A stretch of 64,000 nt of DNA. It comes from Desulfovibrio psychrotolerans. Lineage in GTDB: Bacteria; Desulfobacterota; Desulfovibrionia; Desulfovibrionales; Desulfovibrionaceae. Both the position numbers and the translations under genes were made by a program. Below the pieces are notes generated by a model that worked only from the letters and a program-made list of their open reading frames with translations, made no database searches and was not told the DNA's origin. Of the stretch, positions 53,196 through 63,134 are shown piece by piece (positions within the stretch are counted from its first letter, which is position 1; each line of letters opens with the position of its first letter). The stretch covers positions 95,579 to 159,578 of the forward strand of contig NZ_BLVP01000036.1 in the NCBI RefSeq assembly GCF_013340305.1, read 5' to 3'.

Positions 53196-54263
53196 ATGCC
53201 CCCCCGTATAAAGGTGCTCATCGTGGACGATTCCGCTCTGGTGCGGCAGACCCTTGCAGATATTTTTGCCGCCGACCCGGAACTGGAAGTGGTGGGCACC
53301 GCGTCCGATCCTTTTGTCGCCGCCAAACGCATGGAGTCCGTGGTGCCGGACGTGATCACGCTGGATGTGGAAATGCCCCGCATGGACGGCATCACCTTCC
53401 TGAAAAAGATTATGACCCAGCATCCCATCCCCGTGGTCATCTGTTCGGCTGTTACGGAAAAGGGGGCGGAAGCCACGTTCAAGGCGCTGGAGTACGGCGC
53501 GGTGGAAATCATCACCAAACCCCGGCTCAGCACCAAGCAGTTTCTGGAAGAATCCGCCATCCGCATATGCGATGCAGTTAAAGCCGCTGCCCGTGCCCGC
53601 ATGAAACGGGTAACGGAAAAGCTTAAGGTGTCCCCCAAGCTTTCGGCAGATGCCATGCTGCCGCCGCCATCGTCCGCCACCCGCACCGTTGGTGCCACGG
53701 GCAAGGTGGTCGTTGTGGGGGCATCCACAGGAGGCACCGAGGCACTGGCAGCCCTGCTTATGGGCATGCCCGCCAACTGTCCGCCCATAGCCATTGTGCA
53801 GCACATGCCGGAACATTTCACCAATGCCTTTGCCAGCAGGCTCAACCTTTCCTGTGCCATGTACGTGAAAGAGGCAGAGGATAATGACCGCATGGAACCG
53901 GGCAAGGTGCTCATCGCCCCCGGCAACATGCATATGCTGCTCAAGCGCAACGGCTCGAACTATTTTGTGGAATTGAAGGACGGCCCGCTGGTACGCCGCC
54001 ACCGTCCCTCAGTGGACGTGCTGTTCCGTTCCGCCGCGCGCTATGCAGGCGGTAACGTGGTGGGAGCCATCCTTACCGGCATGGGCGATGACGGAGCAGC
54101 AGGCATGAAAGAAATGTTTGATGTAGGTGCCCACACCATCGCGCAGGACGAGGCCACCTGCGTGGTCTTCGGCATGCCGCAGGAAGCCATAAAGCTCGGC
54201 GGTGTGCGCAAGGTGCTGCCCCTGCAGGGTATTGCCGCCGAGATACTGCGCATGTGCGGCTGA
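53196..54263 (+). CDS. cheB: Chemotaxis-specific protein-glutamate methylesterase CheB
   Basis: A 355-residue receiver-methylesterase. Receiver: Asp11-Asp12 and phosphoacceptor Asp57 ([13 protein letters not shown]). Catalytic residues: Ser in [10 protein letters not shown], His in VQHMPEHF, Asp in [16 protein letters not shown] lies 10 bases before the ATG. It ends the cheY-A-R-B set; no cheD or cheW follow. Confidence 0.94.
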   Translation: MPPRIKVLIVDDSALVRQTLADIFAADPELEVVGTASDPFVAAKRMESVVPDVITLDVEMPRMDGITFLKKIMTQHPIPVVICSAVTEKGAEATFKALEYGAVEIITKPRLSTKQFLEESAIRICDAVKAAARARMKRVTEKLKVSPKLSADAMLPPPSSATRTVGATGKVVVVGASTGGTEALAALLMGMPANCPPIAIVQHMPEHFTNAFASRLNLSCAMYVKEAEDNDRMEPGKVLIAPGNMHMLLKRNGSNYFVELKDGPLVRRHRPSVDVLFRSAARYAGGNVVGAILTGMGDDGAAGMKEMFDVGAHTIAQDEATCVVFGMPQEAIKLGGVRKVLPLQGIAAEILRMCG

Positions 54264-54446
54264 TGTTCTGACAAGTAACAATTTCCCCCGGCTGTTCATC
54301 GTGGCAGATTGCAGATGGTTGTACCCGTCCGGTACTGCTGTGCGCGTAAAAGCGGGTGCATGTCCGCAGGGCTTGTGCCGTCTGTGGCCCACCATTTCAG
54401 GCAGCCGGCTGCCATGAACCCGAAAATGAAAAAAAGGATGCATCGC

Positions 54447-55100
54447 ATGTCAAATCCCCTGGAAGGCGCCATACTGCAACGCGACAAGCAGACCTACGCC
54501 ATTGTTCCCCGTACTCCCGCGGGCATGCTTACCCCTGAGATTCTGGACACCATCTCCTACGTTTGTAAAAAGTATGAGATTCCCATCATAAAGATTACCT
54601 CCGGGCAGCGTATCGCGCTTGTGGGTATGCGTGAAGAACAGGTGCAACCCGTGTGGGATGAGCTTCAATGGCGGGTGGGGCGTGCCACGGAGCTGTGCGT
54701 GCACTATGTGCAGGCATGTCCCGGCACCGCCGTGTGCAAGCTTGGGTTGCAGGATTCGCTGGGCATGGGGCTGGAGATAGAAAATATGTTCCACGAAAAA
54801 CCGTACCCCGCCAAAGTGAAGATAGGCGTGTCCGGCTGTCCCATGTGCTGCGGCGAAAGCTACGTGCGCGATGTAGGGCTTGTGGGCACCAAACATGGCT
54901 GGAACGTAATCGTGGGCGGCAACTCAGGCGGACGCCCGCGCATCGGCGATGTGCTGGCAGAAAACCTCTCAACGGAAGACGCCAGGGCGCTGGTGGACAA
55001 GTTCATGGACTACTACCGCGAAGGTTCCGGCAAACGGCTGCGGGTAGCCCGCTTTGTGGAAAAGGTGGGAATTGATGCTGTGCGCGCGGCGGTGCTGTAG
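54447..55100 (+). CDS. Assimilatory-type small sulfite reductase
   Basis: A 217-residue siroheme/[4Fe-4S] enzyme that reduces sulfite to sulfide. The ligands are CPGTAVC (Cys91, Cys97; C-x5-C) and GCPMCCGE (Cys131, Cys135; C-x3-C); SGQRIALVG lies near residue 52. This is the short single-subunit form known as alSiR in Desulfovibrio vulgaris, about half the size of ordinary siroheme reductases. AAGGAT precedes the ATG at 54447. It follows the chemotaxis genes and ends at the convergent terminator. Confidence 0.9.
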   Translation: MSNPLEGAILQRDKQTYAIVPRTPAGMLTPEILDTISYVCKKYEIPIIKITSGQRIALVGMREEQVQPVWDELQWRVGRATELCVHYVQACPGTAVCKLGLQDSLGMGLEIENMFHEKPYPAKVKIGVSGCPMCCGESYVRDVGLVGTKHGWNVIVGGNSGGRPRIGDVLAENLSTEDARALVDKFMDYYREGSGKRLRVARFVEKVGIDAVRAAVL

Positions 55101-55186
55101 CCTTCGTCTCCGTTCCGGCAGTTCCGGCAGTTGCGGCAACATGACGCAGAATCATGTTCGCGTCCGGCTCCGGTTGAAAAAGGAAT

Positions 55187-55237
55187 GCCTGATCCCGAAG
55201 ACCGTGCATGAACGGTCTGTCAGGGGTCAGGCGTTTT
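55187..55237. terminator. Convergent intrinsic terminator
   Basis: GCCTGATCCC pairs with GGGGTCAGGC with one mismatch; an inner AGACCGT/ACGGTCT stem fills the loop. The plus strand runs into GTTTTTCTT; on the minus strand ATTCCTTTTT follows. It ends alSiR and overlaps the DUF190 stop. Confidence 0.75.
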
Positions 55238-55580
55238 TCTTCCCCTCGTTATGGCGGTAGAAGATGACGCGCACAGGCTCCACGGTTACCAGTCCCTCAA
55301 GGATAATGGCGTCCAGCAGGGGCAGAAAGGCGTTAATCTTTTCCGGGGTGTCAATAATTTCCACCAGCAGGGGCAGGTCTTCGGAAAGACGCAGCACCTT
55401 TATGGTGTGCACCCGGCTGTTGGCGCCAAACCCGGCAATACCCCGCGTGACCGTAGCGCCCGCAAGGCCGTTTGCGCGGGCCATTTCCACAATGCACTCG
55501 TGCAACGGACGCCCCTTGTGAGAGTCTTTTTCTCCGGTGTAGATGCACAGGCGTTCTGCCGTCTGGGGAAGAGAAATCAT
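55227..55580 (-). CDS. DUF190 protein, partner of CrcB
   Basis: A 117-residue cytoplasmic protein of the DUF190/PII-like family: AERLCIYTGEKDSHKGRPLHECIVEMARANGLAGATVTRGIAGFG is the family opening (broken here by my limit only at positions 1-60), with a ferredoxin-like fold. Members often neighbour crcB and are thought to regulate the channel. GGAGG precedes the ATG at 55580; crcB ends 58 bases upstream. Confidence 0.85.
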   Translation of the reverse strand: MISLPQTAERLCIYTGEKDSHKGRPLHECIVEMARANGLAGATVTRGIAGFGANSRVHTIKVLRLSEDLPLLVEIIDTPEKINAFLPLLDAIILEGLVTVEPVRVIFYRHNEGKKNA

Positions 55581-55638
55581 GGTCTGCCTCCGGTGAGATA
55601 TCGTGATGTCCCCGCATGGTGTGGGAAGCGTTTTTGCG

Positions 55639-56013
55639 TTACAGCAGTTTTCCCGCATACAGCCCAAGCCACAGCAAGGCCATTCCGACAAGGAGCTGTC
55701 CTGCGCAGTTAGCAAAGGCATACAGCCACTGTCCTCCGTTCAGCAGGTTGGCTGTCTCGAAGATGAATGTTGAAAAGGTGGTAAAGGCTCCCATAAAACC
55801 CGTCAGCACAATGATACGTGTATCCGGGGGCAGTGAGAGACGTTCTTCAATAACGCTCCATGCCACGCCGAAAAGCAGGCAGCCAAGGCAGTTCACCATA
55901 AAGGTACCTGCGGGAAAGCCAGCCCCGAACACACGGTGCACAAGGCCGGAAATAGTGTACCTGCCAAGGGTTCCTAGTCCGCCCGCAAGGGCAATAAGCA
56001 AAACCTTCTGCAC
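55639..56013 (-). CDS. crcB: Fluoride channel CrcB (Fluc)
   Basis: A 124-residue four-helix membrane protein that exports fluoride. [24 protein letters not shown] and [12 protein letters not shown] are the family motifs, with the Phe-box and Na+ site Gly/Thr. The start codon is GTG, after GAGGAG. I did not recognise a fluoride riboswitch in the 130 bases upstream. Confidence 0.92.
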   Translation of the reverse strand: MQKVLLIALAGGLGTLGRYTISGLVHRVFGAGFPAGTFMVNCLGCLLFGVAWSVIEERLSLPPDTRIIVLTGFMGAFTTFSTFIFETANLLNGGQWLYAFANCAGQLLVGMALLWLGLYAGKLL

Positions 56014-56143
56014 TGTAAAAACTCCTCATGCTGCGGCGCGGCACTTGCATGGCACGGCGCATTGAACGTTGCCCGGAACTATATACCAAGGTTGCGCAAA
56101 AGCCCATACACATAATGGGTAAACAGACGAGGGGGAGGGATGT

Positions 56144-56743
56144 ATGGCCCACGAAACAGAACTTAAATTCATAGATGCCGATTTTTCGTCCTTGCGGAAA
56201 TGTCTTGCCGGGCTTGGCGCAAAGAGCTTGGGGCGGCATGTGGAGCGGAACATGGTCTTTGACACGCCGGAGCGTACCCTGCGGCAGGCACACACGTTGC
56301 TGCGCCTGCGTTCCCAGCAGTGGAAGGACCGTCAGGCTACGCTGCTCACGCTCAAATGTCCCCCCTCCGCGCCTGTCCCGCAGGACGTGAAAGTCTACGA
56401 TGAGCGGGAAACTGCCGTGGATGATTTCAATGCCATGCGTTCCGTGCTGGAGGGGCTGGGCTACGGGGTCGCCTTCCTGTACGAGAAACTGCGCGAGGAA
56501 TGGCGGCTTCCCGGTGTGGAAATCTGTCTGGACACCATGCCCTTCGGCCATGTGGTGGAACTTGAAGGAGAACGCGATGCCATCCTCGCCTGCGCCCGGC
56601 AGCTGGGACTTTCCATGGACAAGGCAAGCCGTGCTACGTACCATGAACTGAACCGGCAATGGCGGCTTGCAGAAGGGCTTGCGCCCGACGAAAGCTTCTG
56701 TTTTCCGCCGCAACGGTTGCATGAACTCATCAAGGGATTATAG
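56144..56743 (+). CDS. CYTH-domain protein (class IV adenylate cyclase/thiamine triphosphatase-like)
   Basis: A 199-residue triphosphate tunnel enzyme. The ExExK signature is ETELK at residues 4-8, and charged tunnel strands follow (LLRLRSQQ; TLLTLKCPP; DVKVYDERE; FLYEKLREEW; EICLDTMPFGHVVELEG). Possible products: cAMP, or hydrolysis of a triphosphate; it cannot be decided from sequence. It is divergent from crcB. Confidence 0.8.
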   Translation: MAHETELKFIDADFSSLRKCLAGLGAKSLGRHVERNMVFDTPERTLRQAHTLLRLRSQQWKDRQATLLTLKCPPSAPVPQDVKVYDERETAVDDFNAMRSVLEGLGYGVAFLYEKLREEWRLPGVEICLDTMPFGHVVELEGERDAILACARQLGLSMDKASRATYHELNRQWRLAEGLAPDESFCFPPQRLHELIKGL

Positions 56744-56881
56744 TATGGCATCGCGGCATCAGTGCCGTGTGCCGGACAACGCGCAGGTTTGCAGTGTCCG
56801 CGGCAACCGGCCGCCTTGCCGTATCCGGCGGTTTGCCGACACGGGAGCAGGTGCCGCTATGATAAACAGGAAGAGCCGGAT

Positions 56882-56907
56882 CGAACCATGAGTGCGAACC
56901 ATGAGTG
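56882..56907. repeat. 13-bp tandem duplication at the clpS start
   Basis: CGAACCATGAGTG occurs twice in a row (56882-56894, 56895-56907). It copies the start codon and its upstream context; the first ATG opens a six-codon reading frame ending in TGA that overlaps the clpS start. Confidence 0.9.
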
Positions 56908-57215
56908 ATAAATTTGCCAGTCCCGACCGCAGGGAAGACATCCTTCTGGAAGACGAGGTGCGCGAACCGCGCCGCTTCCGGGTGCTTCTGCACAATGACG
57001 ACTACACAACCATGGAGTTCGTCATCGCCATTCTGACGGAGGTTTTCCGTAAAACCACGCGGGAGGCCACAGCCATCATGCTCAGTGTGCACGAGCAGGG
57101 AGTGGGGGAGTGCGGCGTTTATACCGCTGAAGTGGCGGAAACAAAGGTAGCCATAGTGCATGCGCGTGCCCGCAAACAGGGGTTTCCCCTGCGGTGCAGC
57201 ATGGAAGAGGTGTAG
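56901..57215 (+). CDS. clpS: ATP-dependent Clp protease adaptor ClpS
   Basis: A 104-residue adaptor that brings N-degron substrates to ClpA. VLLHNDDYTTMEFVIAIL is the binding pocket, with the conserved HNDDYT/M and VHEQGVGECGVYTAEVAETK. The start is unusual: the ATG lies in the second copy of a tandem duplication, with no clear purine-rich ribosome site. clpA follows 3 bases after the stop, and aat after that: a complete bacterial N-end-rule set. Confidence 0.93.
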   Translation: MSDKFASPDRREDILLEDEVREPRRFRVLLHNDDYTTMEFVIAILTEVFRKTTREATAIMLSVHEQGVGECGVYTAEVAETKVAIVHARARKQGFPLRCSMEEV

Positions 57216-57217
57216 AT

Positions 57218-59476
57218 ATGCTCGGAAAACGGCTTGAATCTGTCCTTTCTGCGGCAGTGGCAGAGGTGCGGGTGCGTAACCACGAGTTTCTCACTCTGGA
57301 GCATCTCCTGTTCGCTATCCTTAACGATGAACAGGGCAAGGGCATTCTGGTGGGGTGCGGTGCGGACGCCGAAGCCCTGCTCCGCAGGCTGGAAGTCTTC
57401 TTCTCCTCGCATTTGGAGCCGCTCCCGGCAGATACCCCCACAGAGGTGGTGCAGACGCTGGGTGTCCAGCGGGTGCTGCAGCGCGCCGTGGTGCAGATGC
57501 AGTCCTCCGGCAAGGAGATAGTGGACGTGGGCGACGTGCTGGCTGCCCTGTTTGAAGAAGAGGATTCCTATGCTGTGTATTTTATGCGTTCGCAGGGACT
57601 CACACGGCTGGACGTGCTTGAATACATTTCTCACTCTCTTCCCGGCGAAACATGGACAGGAGCGGAGTCTCCCAAGGGCGATGCGGACAAGGCAGATGCC
57701 CTGCGCCAGTTCTGCGTGGATCTCACGGCTCGTGCCCGTGAAGGAGGCATAGACCCGCTCATAGGCCGCGCGGAGGAACTGGAGCGCACCATTCAGGTGC
57801 TTGCCCGCAGGCGCAAGAACAACCCCCTTTATGTGGGTGAACCGGGCGTGGGCAAAACCGCGCTGGCAGAGGGGCTTGCCCTGCGCATAGTGGACGGCAC
57901 CGTGCCGGAAAGCTTCCTCAATGCCACCGTCTTTGCGCTGGACATGGGCTCACTGCTGGCGGGCACCAAGTACCGCGGCGATTTCGAAGCACGCCTCAAG
58001 GCCGTCATCAAGGAGCTTACGAACAGAGAAGGAGCCATCCTGTTCATAGACGAGATCCACACCATCGTGGGTGCCGGAGCAACCAGCGGCGGCTCCATGG
58101 ATGCCTCAAACATCCTCAAGCCCGTGCTTGCCTCCGGTGCCATACGCTGCATCGGCTCCACCACCTATGAGGAATACCGTAATCATTTCGAAAAGGATCG
58201 CGCCCTTTCCCGGCGGTTCCAGAAGATAGACGTGCCGGAACCTTCCACGGAAGAATGCCTGGAAATCCTCAAGGGACTCAAGCCCTATTATGAGGAGCAT
58301 CATGGCGTACGGTACACTCAGCCTGCCATCAAGGCGGCGGTGGAGCTTTCCGCCCGCTACATCAACGAGCGGTTCCTGCCCGACAAGGCCATAGACGTCA
58401 TAGACGAGGCCGGTGCAGCCTACCGCCTGCGCAGTGCGCAGCGCAAACGCAATACCATCACGGCGGGCGATATCGAGCGTGTGGTGGCCCGCATGGCCCG
58501 CATTCCGGAGCAGCGTGTCTCCGCAGGCGACCGGCTCAAGCTGGCCGATCTGGCTCCCACGCTCAAGGGTGTGGTCTTCGGGCAGGATGATGCCGTAGAC
58601 GTGGTAGGCAAGGCCATCCTGCGAAGCAGGGCGGGCTTCGGGCGAGATGACAGGCCCACCGGTTCCTTCCTGTTCTACGGTCCCACGGGCGTGGGTAAAA
58701 CGGAGCTTGCCAAGCAGCTTGCGGCCACGCTGGGCGTGCAGTTCCTGCGGTACGACATGAGCGAGTATATGGAAAAACATGCCGTATCCCGTCTCATCGG
58801 TGCGCCTCCCGGTTATGTGGGATTCGATCAGGGCGGGCAGCTCACAGACGCCATCCGCAAGCATCCTTACGCCGTGGTGCTTATGGACGAGATAGAAAAG
58901 GCCCATCCGGATGTCTTTAATATACTGCTGCAGGTCATGGATTACGCCACCCTCACCGACAACACCGGGCGCAAGGCAGATTTCCGTAACGTCATACTCA
59001 TCATGACCTCCAACGCCGGAGCACGGGAAATGGCGGCCAAACCCATTGGCTTCGGGTCCGTGGCAGAAGCGGATGTGGCCGGGCGCGGCCTCCGGGAGGT
59101 GGAAAAGACCTTCTCGCCGGAATTCCGCAACCGGCTGGATGCGCTTGTGCCGTTCCACGGGCTGTCGGAATCCGTGATGCTGGGCATTGTGGACAAATTC
59201 GTGGGTGAACTGGAAGTCCAGATGAAGGACAAGCGTGTCCGGATAGAACTTACCGATGCTGCCCGTAAGCGGCTGGCACATCTGGGATACGACCCGGCCT
59301 TCGGGGCACGGCCCATGCGCCGCGTCATCCGGCGCGGGCTGGAAGATGAGCTTGCCCGCGAGGTGCTGTTCGGCAAGCTGCAGCGCGGCGGAGTGGTCAA
59401 GGTGGGAGCCCGCAGGCTCAAACCTGAAGAGGGCAAAGAGGTATACGGCCTCACCTTTACCTATTCCCCCCTGTAG
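57218..59476 (+). CDS. clpA: ATP-dependent Clp protease ATP-binding subunit ClpA
   Basis: A 752-residue AAA+ unfoldase for ClpP. The N-domain (LEHLLFAIL...) is followed by AAA1 (Walker A GEPGVGKTAL, Walker B FIDEIHT) and AAA2 (GPTGVGKTEL, VVLMDEIEKAHPD), with the C-terminal sensor (AFGARPMRRVI). The ClpP-binding IGF/IGL-like loop is in KPIGFGS. AGAGG precedes the ATG. Confidence 0.96.
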   Translation: MLGKRLESVLSAAVAEVRVRNHEFLTLEHLLFAILNDEQGKGILVGCGADAEALLRRLEVFFSSHLEPLPADTPTEVVQTLGVQRVLQRAVVQMQSSGKEIVDVGDVLAALFEEEDSYAVYFMRSQGLTRLDVLEYISHSLPGETWTGAESPKGDADKADALRQFCVDLTARAREGGIDPLIGRAEELERTIQVLARRRKNNPLYVGEPGVGKTALAEGLALRIVDGTVPESFLNATVFALDMGSLLAGTKYRGDFEARLKAVIKELTNREGAILFIDEIHTIVGAGATSGGSMDASNILKPVLASGAIRCIGSTTYEEYRNHFEKDRALSRRFQKIDVPEPSTEECLEILKGLKPYYEEHHGVRYTQPAIKAAVELSARYINERFLPDKAIDVIDEAGAAYRLRSAQRKRNTITAGDIERVVARMARIPEQRVSAGDRLKLADLAPTLKGVVFGQDDAVDVVGKAILRSRAGFGRDDRPTGSFLFYGPTGVGKTELAKQLAATLGVQFLRYDMSEYMEKHAVSRLIGAPPGYVGFDQGGQLTDAIRKHPYAVVLMDEIEKAHPDVFNILLQVMDYATLTDNTGRKADFRNVILIMTSNAGAREMAAKPIGFGSVAEADVAGRGLREVEKTFSPEFRNRLDALVPFHGLSESVMLGIVDKFVGELEVQMKDKRVRIELTDAARKRLAHLGYDPAFGARPMRRVIRRGLEDELAREVLFGKLQRGGVVKVGARRLKPEEGKEVYGLTFTYSPL

Positions 59477-59500
59477 GGGCAGAGCGGCCTGTGTGATCCG

Positions 59501-60205
59501 ATGAATGTCTTCTGGCTGCCGGACAAAGGGGTGGATTTTCCCAACCCGCAACTGGCCGATGCGGAAGGGTTGCTCGCTATAGGGGGCGACCTGAGCGTGG
59601 AGCGGCTCATCTCCGCGTACGCCTGCGGAATTTTTCCGTGGTACAGTGAAGACAGCCCCGTGCTGTGGTGGTCGCCTGACCCGCGCTTCGTTCTTTACCC
59701 GGAAAAACTGCACATTCCCCGCAGTCTCAGGCGGGTTCTCAATGCACGGCGTTTCACCGTCACCATGGATACCGCCTTCCCGCAGGTCATCCGTAACTGT
59801 GCCTGCGCGTTGCGTCCCAACCAGAACGGCACATGGATCGTGCCGGAGGTGGTGCGTGCCTATACGGAACTGCACGCCCACGGCATAGCGCATTCCGTAG
59901 AGGCGTGGAACGGGCACCGGCTGGTCGGCGGCATCTACGGCGTATCGCTGGGCAGGGTTTTTTTCGGGGAATCCATGTTCTTCAATGAACCGGATGCCTC
60001 CAAGGTCGTACTGGTCTGGCTGGTGCGGCTGCTGCGGGAGTCTGGCTTCGCCATGCTGGATTGCCAGCAGGTTTCGGACAATCTTGCCCGCTTCGGCGCA
60101 GAGTGCGTTCCCCGCAGCAGATTTCTCGGGGAACTGTCAGAGGCCCTGCGCACGCCTACGGTGCAGGGCCTCTGGGCGTTTCCCGAATCGTTTTTTCCGC
60201 TCTGA
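59501..60205 (+). CDS. aat: Leucyl/phenylalanyl-tRNA-protein transferase
   Basis: A 234-residue aminoacyl transferase that adds Leu or Phe to N-terminal Arg/Lys, making N-degrons read by ClpS. WWSPDPRFVLYP and VGGIYGVSLGRVFFGESMF are family motifs. It lies 24 bases after clpA, as in many proteobacteria. The stop is followed at once by the 11-bp repeats. Confidence 0.95.
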   Translation: MNVFWLPDKGVDFPNPQLADAEGLLAIGGDLSVERLISAYACGIFPWYSEDSPVLWWSPDPRFVLYPEKLHIPRSLRRVLNARRFTVTMDTAFPQVIRNCACALRPNQNGTWIVPEVVRAYTELHAHGIAHSVEAWNGHRLVGGIYGVSLGRVFFGESMFFNEPDASKVVLVWLVRLLRESGFAMLDCQQVSDNLARFGAECVPRSRFLGELSEALRTPTVQGLWAFPESFFPL

Positions 60206-60260
60206 TGGCCGCCTGCTGACCGTCTGTTAACCGCCTGCTGGCCGCCTGCTGGCCGCCTGT
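60206..60260. repeat. Five 11-bp tandem direct repeats after aat
   Basis: Units TGGCCGCCTGC, TGACCGTCTGT, TAACCGCCTGC, TGGCCGCCTGC, TGGCCGCCTGT abut without gap, starting on the base after the aat stop; a partial sixth follows. The gap to the next gene (60261-60383) is rich in CCGGCCTG-like words but holds no gene. Confidence 0.8.
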
Positions 60261-60383
60261 GGACCGGCTTCGGCTCACTGGCCCAGACAGGACGCGCTCG
60301 ACAGGCCAAGATTGACAGGCTGCGCCGCTACTGTCGGGCCTCCGGTGTCCTGCCTTTACCGCACAGCCTCTGCTGTCCGGCCT

Positions 60384-60893
60384 CTAGCGGCCGGCCTGTT
60401 CGCCTTCCTCTCCGGCCTGATGCACCAGCGGTTCATGCTGGGCAAGGTCGTAGAAGCCGCGTATGGCAAAGGGCAGCGGATACTCCTTCACATCCGTGAA
60501 CCGGATAAAGCCGAAGCTCTTCCCCTCCGTTATGGAGGAAAGCGGCGTAACTCCCTGCGGTACCGGCAGTTCAACGGGGCAGGCAATGATGGATTCCAGC
60601 CTGCTGCCGTAGCGTTCGGCAAGATAGGCCACCACGGCGTCCCGCTCCTCCCGCGTAAAGGCCTCCATAAGGGTCTTGCGGGCATCCTCTGCCGTGCCGG
60701 GATGCTGGGGGTCCATGGGCGGGCCGATCAGGCTGTTCCAGTCGTACCCGGCTGCTTCCGTCATGTCCGCATCGCACCGGAAGACATGCGCCTCCACGTT
60801 GCGGCGTCCCTTGAACGTGCGAATGGTGATGGAGATGCTGTATATGCGTTCGATGGGGCTGTCCGCGCCAGCCTCAAGTATCGTGGTCTGCAT
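60384..60893 (-). CDS. Conserved-looking protein of unknown function
   Basis: A 169-residue protein I do not recognise. Predicted strands (RIYSISITIRTFK; NVEAHVFRCD) are followed by helices (AEDARKTLMEAFTREERDAVVAYLAERYGSRLES) and a proline-rich strand region (VELPVPQGVTPLSS; FGFIRFTDVKEYPLPFAIRGFYDL). No signal or membrane segment. GGAGG precedes the ATG by 5 bases and codon use fits coding DNA. It is convergent with aat and divergent from uvrB. Confidence 0.65.
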   Translation of the reverse strand: MQTTILEAGADSPIERIYSISITIRTFKGRRNVEAHVFRCDADMTEAAGYDWNSLIGPPMDPQHPGTAEDARKTLMEAFTREERDAVVAYLAERYGSRLESIIACPVELPVPQGVTPLSSITEGKSFGFIRFTDVKEYPLPFAIRGFYDLAQHEPLVHQAGEEGEQAGR

Positions 60894-61080
60894 GGTTCCT
60901 CCGGAAGAAGTGGTTCTGGGGATGGATCATACCTAGTCCATATTTTGCGTGTCCGCAACCGTGCCCGCCCATCCCCTGCATAATCCCCGCCTGCCGCTCC
61001 TGCTTCGCGGACATGAGCGCTCTCCGCTCTTTACCGTGCCTGCGGGGCGGTATAGAGTATCCGCCGAGGTTCTAATCCGC

Positions 61081-63108
61081 ATGCACGATTCCACATTCAG
61101 GCTCAGCACGGAGTTTGTCCCGCAGGGCGACCAGCCGCAGGCTATTGCGGAACTGACCGCCAATCTCAACGCGGGCATCCGCGATCAGGTGCTGCTCGGT
61201 GCCACCGGCACGGGCAAGACCTTCACCGTGGCGCAGACCATTGCGGCAACCCAGCGCCCAGCGCTGGTGCTGGCACCCAACAAAACCCTTGCCGCCCAGC
61301 TTTACAACGAGTTCAAGGAGCTTTTTCCGCATAACGCCGTGGAGTATTTCGTCAGCTATTACGATTACTACCAGCCGGAAGCCTATGTGCCCAGTTCCGA
61401 TACCTACATAGAAAAAGACTCCTCCATAAATGACAACATAGACAAGCTGCGCCACGCGGCAACCCACGCGCTGCTCACCCGGCGCGATGTCATCATCATC
61501 GCCTCGGTTTCCTGCATCTATGGTCTGGGTTCGCCGGAATACTACGCCAAACTGGTCATTCCAGTGGAAACGGGGCAGGCCATGAGCATGGATTCGCTCA
61601 TCACCCGCCTGATAGAGGTGCAGTACAAGCGTAATGACTACGATTTTCACCGCGGCACCTTCCGGGTGCGGGGCGATGTGCTGGAAATTATCCCCGCCTA
61701 CCATCACGAGCGCGCCTTGCGGCTGGAATTCTTCGGGGACGAGATAGAGTCCATGAGCGACATAGACCCTATTACGGGCAACGTGCTGGGCAAGGTGGGC
61801 AAAACGGTCATCTATCCCGCAAGCCACTATGTTTCAGACAGAGACAACCTCAGCCGCGCGGTAAGCGATATCCGCACGGAATTGCAGCAACGGCTCCGGC
61901 TGCTCAAAGATGGCAACAAACTCGTGGAAGCCCAGCGGCTGGAACAGCGCACCATGCTTGATCTGGAGATGATCGAAGAGATGGGCTACTGCACGGGCAT
62001 AGAAAACTACTCCCGCCATCTGGATAACCGTCCGGAAGGCTCGCCCCCCTCCTGCCTGCTGGACTATTTTGCAGATGATTTCGTGCTCTATGTGGACGAA
62101 AGCCACATCACAGTCTCGCAGGTGGGGGCCATGTTCAAGGGCGACCGCTCCCGCAAGCAAACCCTTGTGGAATACGGATTCCGCCTGCCCTCCGCACTGG
62201 ACAACCGTCCCCTGAACTTCGATGAATTTCTGGAACGCATCGGGCAGACGGTCTATGTTTCCGCCACGCCCGGTAAATGGGAACTGGAACGGGCGCAGGG
62301 CTTGGTGGTGGAGCAGATCATCCGCCCCACCGGCCTTCTGGACCCCGTGGTAGAAGTGCGCCCCGTGCAGGGGCAGATGGACAACCTGCTGGGAGAATGC
62401 AAGCTGCGGGCGGCGCGTGATGAGCGTGTGCTGGTTACCACCCTTACCAAACGCATGGCAGAAGACCTCACGGAATACTTTAACAGTATGGGCACAGCCT
62501 CGCGTTACCTGCATTCGGATATAGATACCATGGAGCGCATGGCCATTCTTCAGGCGCTGCGCCGTAAAGAGTTCGATGTTCTTGTGGGCATAAACCTGCT
62601 GCGCGAAGGGCTTGATATCCCGGAAGTTTCTCTGGTAGCCATTCTGGATGCGGATAAGGAGGGCTTTCTGCGGTCCATGGGGTCGCTCATTCAGACCTTC
62701 GGGCGCGCTGCCCGGAATGTGGACGGTCGGGTCATCATGTACGCAGACGCGGTAACCCGCTCCATGCGTGCCGCCATGGACGAGACGGCACGCCGCAGGG
62801 AACGGCAGCAGAATTTCAACAGCGAGCACGGCATAACGCCCACCACCATCCGCAAAAAGCTGGAGAGTTCCTTCGATTCCCTGTACACCGCCGCCGATGC
62901 CAAGGCCAAATCCGGCAAGGGCAGGGCGGAAGCGCCGCAGACTCAGGCAGAAGGCTGGGGGCTTTCGTCGGAAGAACTGGGCAAGCGCATTCAGCAGTTG
63001 GAACGCGAGATGCGCGAAGCAGCGCGTGAGCTGGAGTTCGAACGGGCGGCGGAATTGCGTGACCGTATACACGTGCTGCGCCGCAGGTTGCTGGAAGCCG
63101 AGGCATAA
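61081..63108 (+). CDS. uvrB: Excinuclease ABC subunit B
   Basis: A 675-residue damage-verifying helicase. Walker A GATGTGKT lies near residue 40; the beta-hairpin region [23 protein letters not shown] is complete; DESH and helicase motifs ([29 protein letters not shown]) follow, and a UVR domain ([24 protein letters not shown]) ends the chain, where UvrC binds. I chose the ATG at 61081; the frame upstream to 60949 has no family match. Confidence 0.96.
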   Translation: MHDSTFRLSTEFVPQGDQPQAIAELTANLNAGIRDQVLLGATGTGKTFTVAQTIAATQRPALVLAPNKTLAAQLYNEFKELFPHNAVEYFVSYYDYYQPEAYVPSSDTYIEKDSSINDNIDKLRHAATHALLTRRDVIIIASVSCIYGLGSPEYYAKLVIPVETGQAMSMDSLITRLIEVQYKRNDYDFHRGTFRVRGDVLEIIPAYHHERALRLEFFGDEIESMSDIDPITGNVLGKVGKTVIYPASHYVSDRDNLSRAVSDIRTELQQRLRLLKDGNKLVEAQRLEQRTMLDLEMIEEMGYCTGIENYSRHLDNRPEGSPPSCLLDYFADDFVLYVDESHITVSQVGAMFKGDRSRKQTLVEYGFRLPSALDNRPLNFDEFLERIGQTVYVSATPGKWELERAQGLVVEQIIRPTGLLDPVVEVRPVQGQMDNLLGECKLRAARDERVLVTTLTKRMAEDLTEYFNSMGTASRYLHSDIDTMERMAILQALRRKEFDVLVGINLLREGLDIPEVSLVAILDADKEGFLRSMGSLIQTFGRAARNVDGRVIMYADAVTRSMRAAMDETARRRERQQNFNSEHGITPTTIRKKLESSFDSLYTAADAKAKSGKGRAEAPQTQAEGWGLSSEELGKRIQQLEREMREAARELEFERAAELRDRIHVLRRRLLEAEA

Positions 63109-63134
63109 CCGGAACGGAAGAGAGAAGGGCGGTA

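Noticed and set aside
56014-56143. Fluoride riboswitch before crcB
   Set aside because: The conserved pseudoknot words of the crcB motif are not seen.
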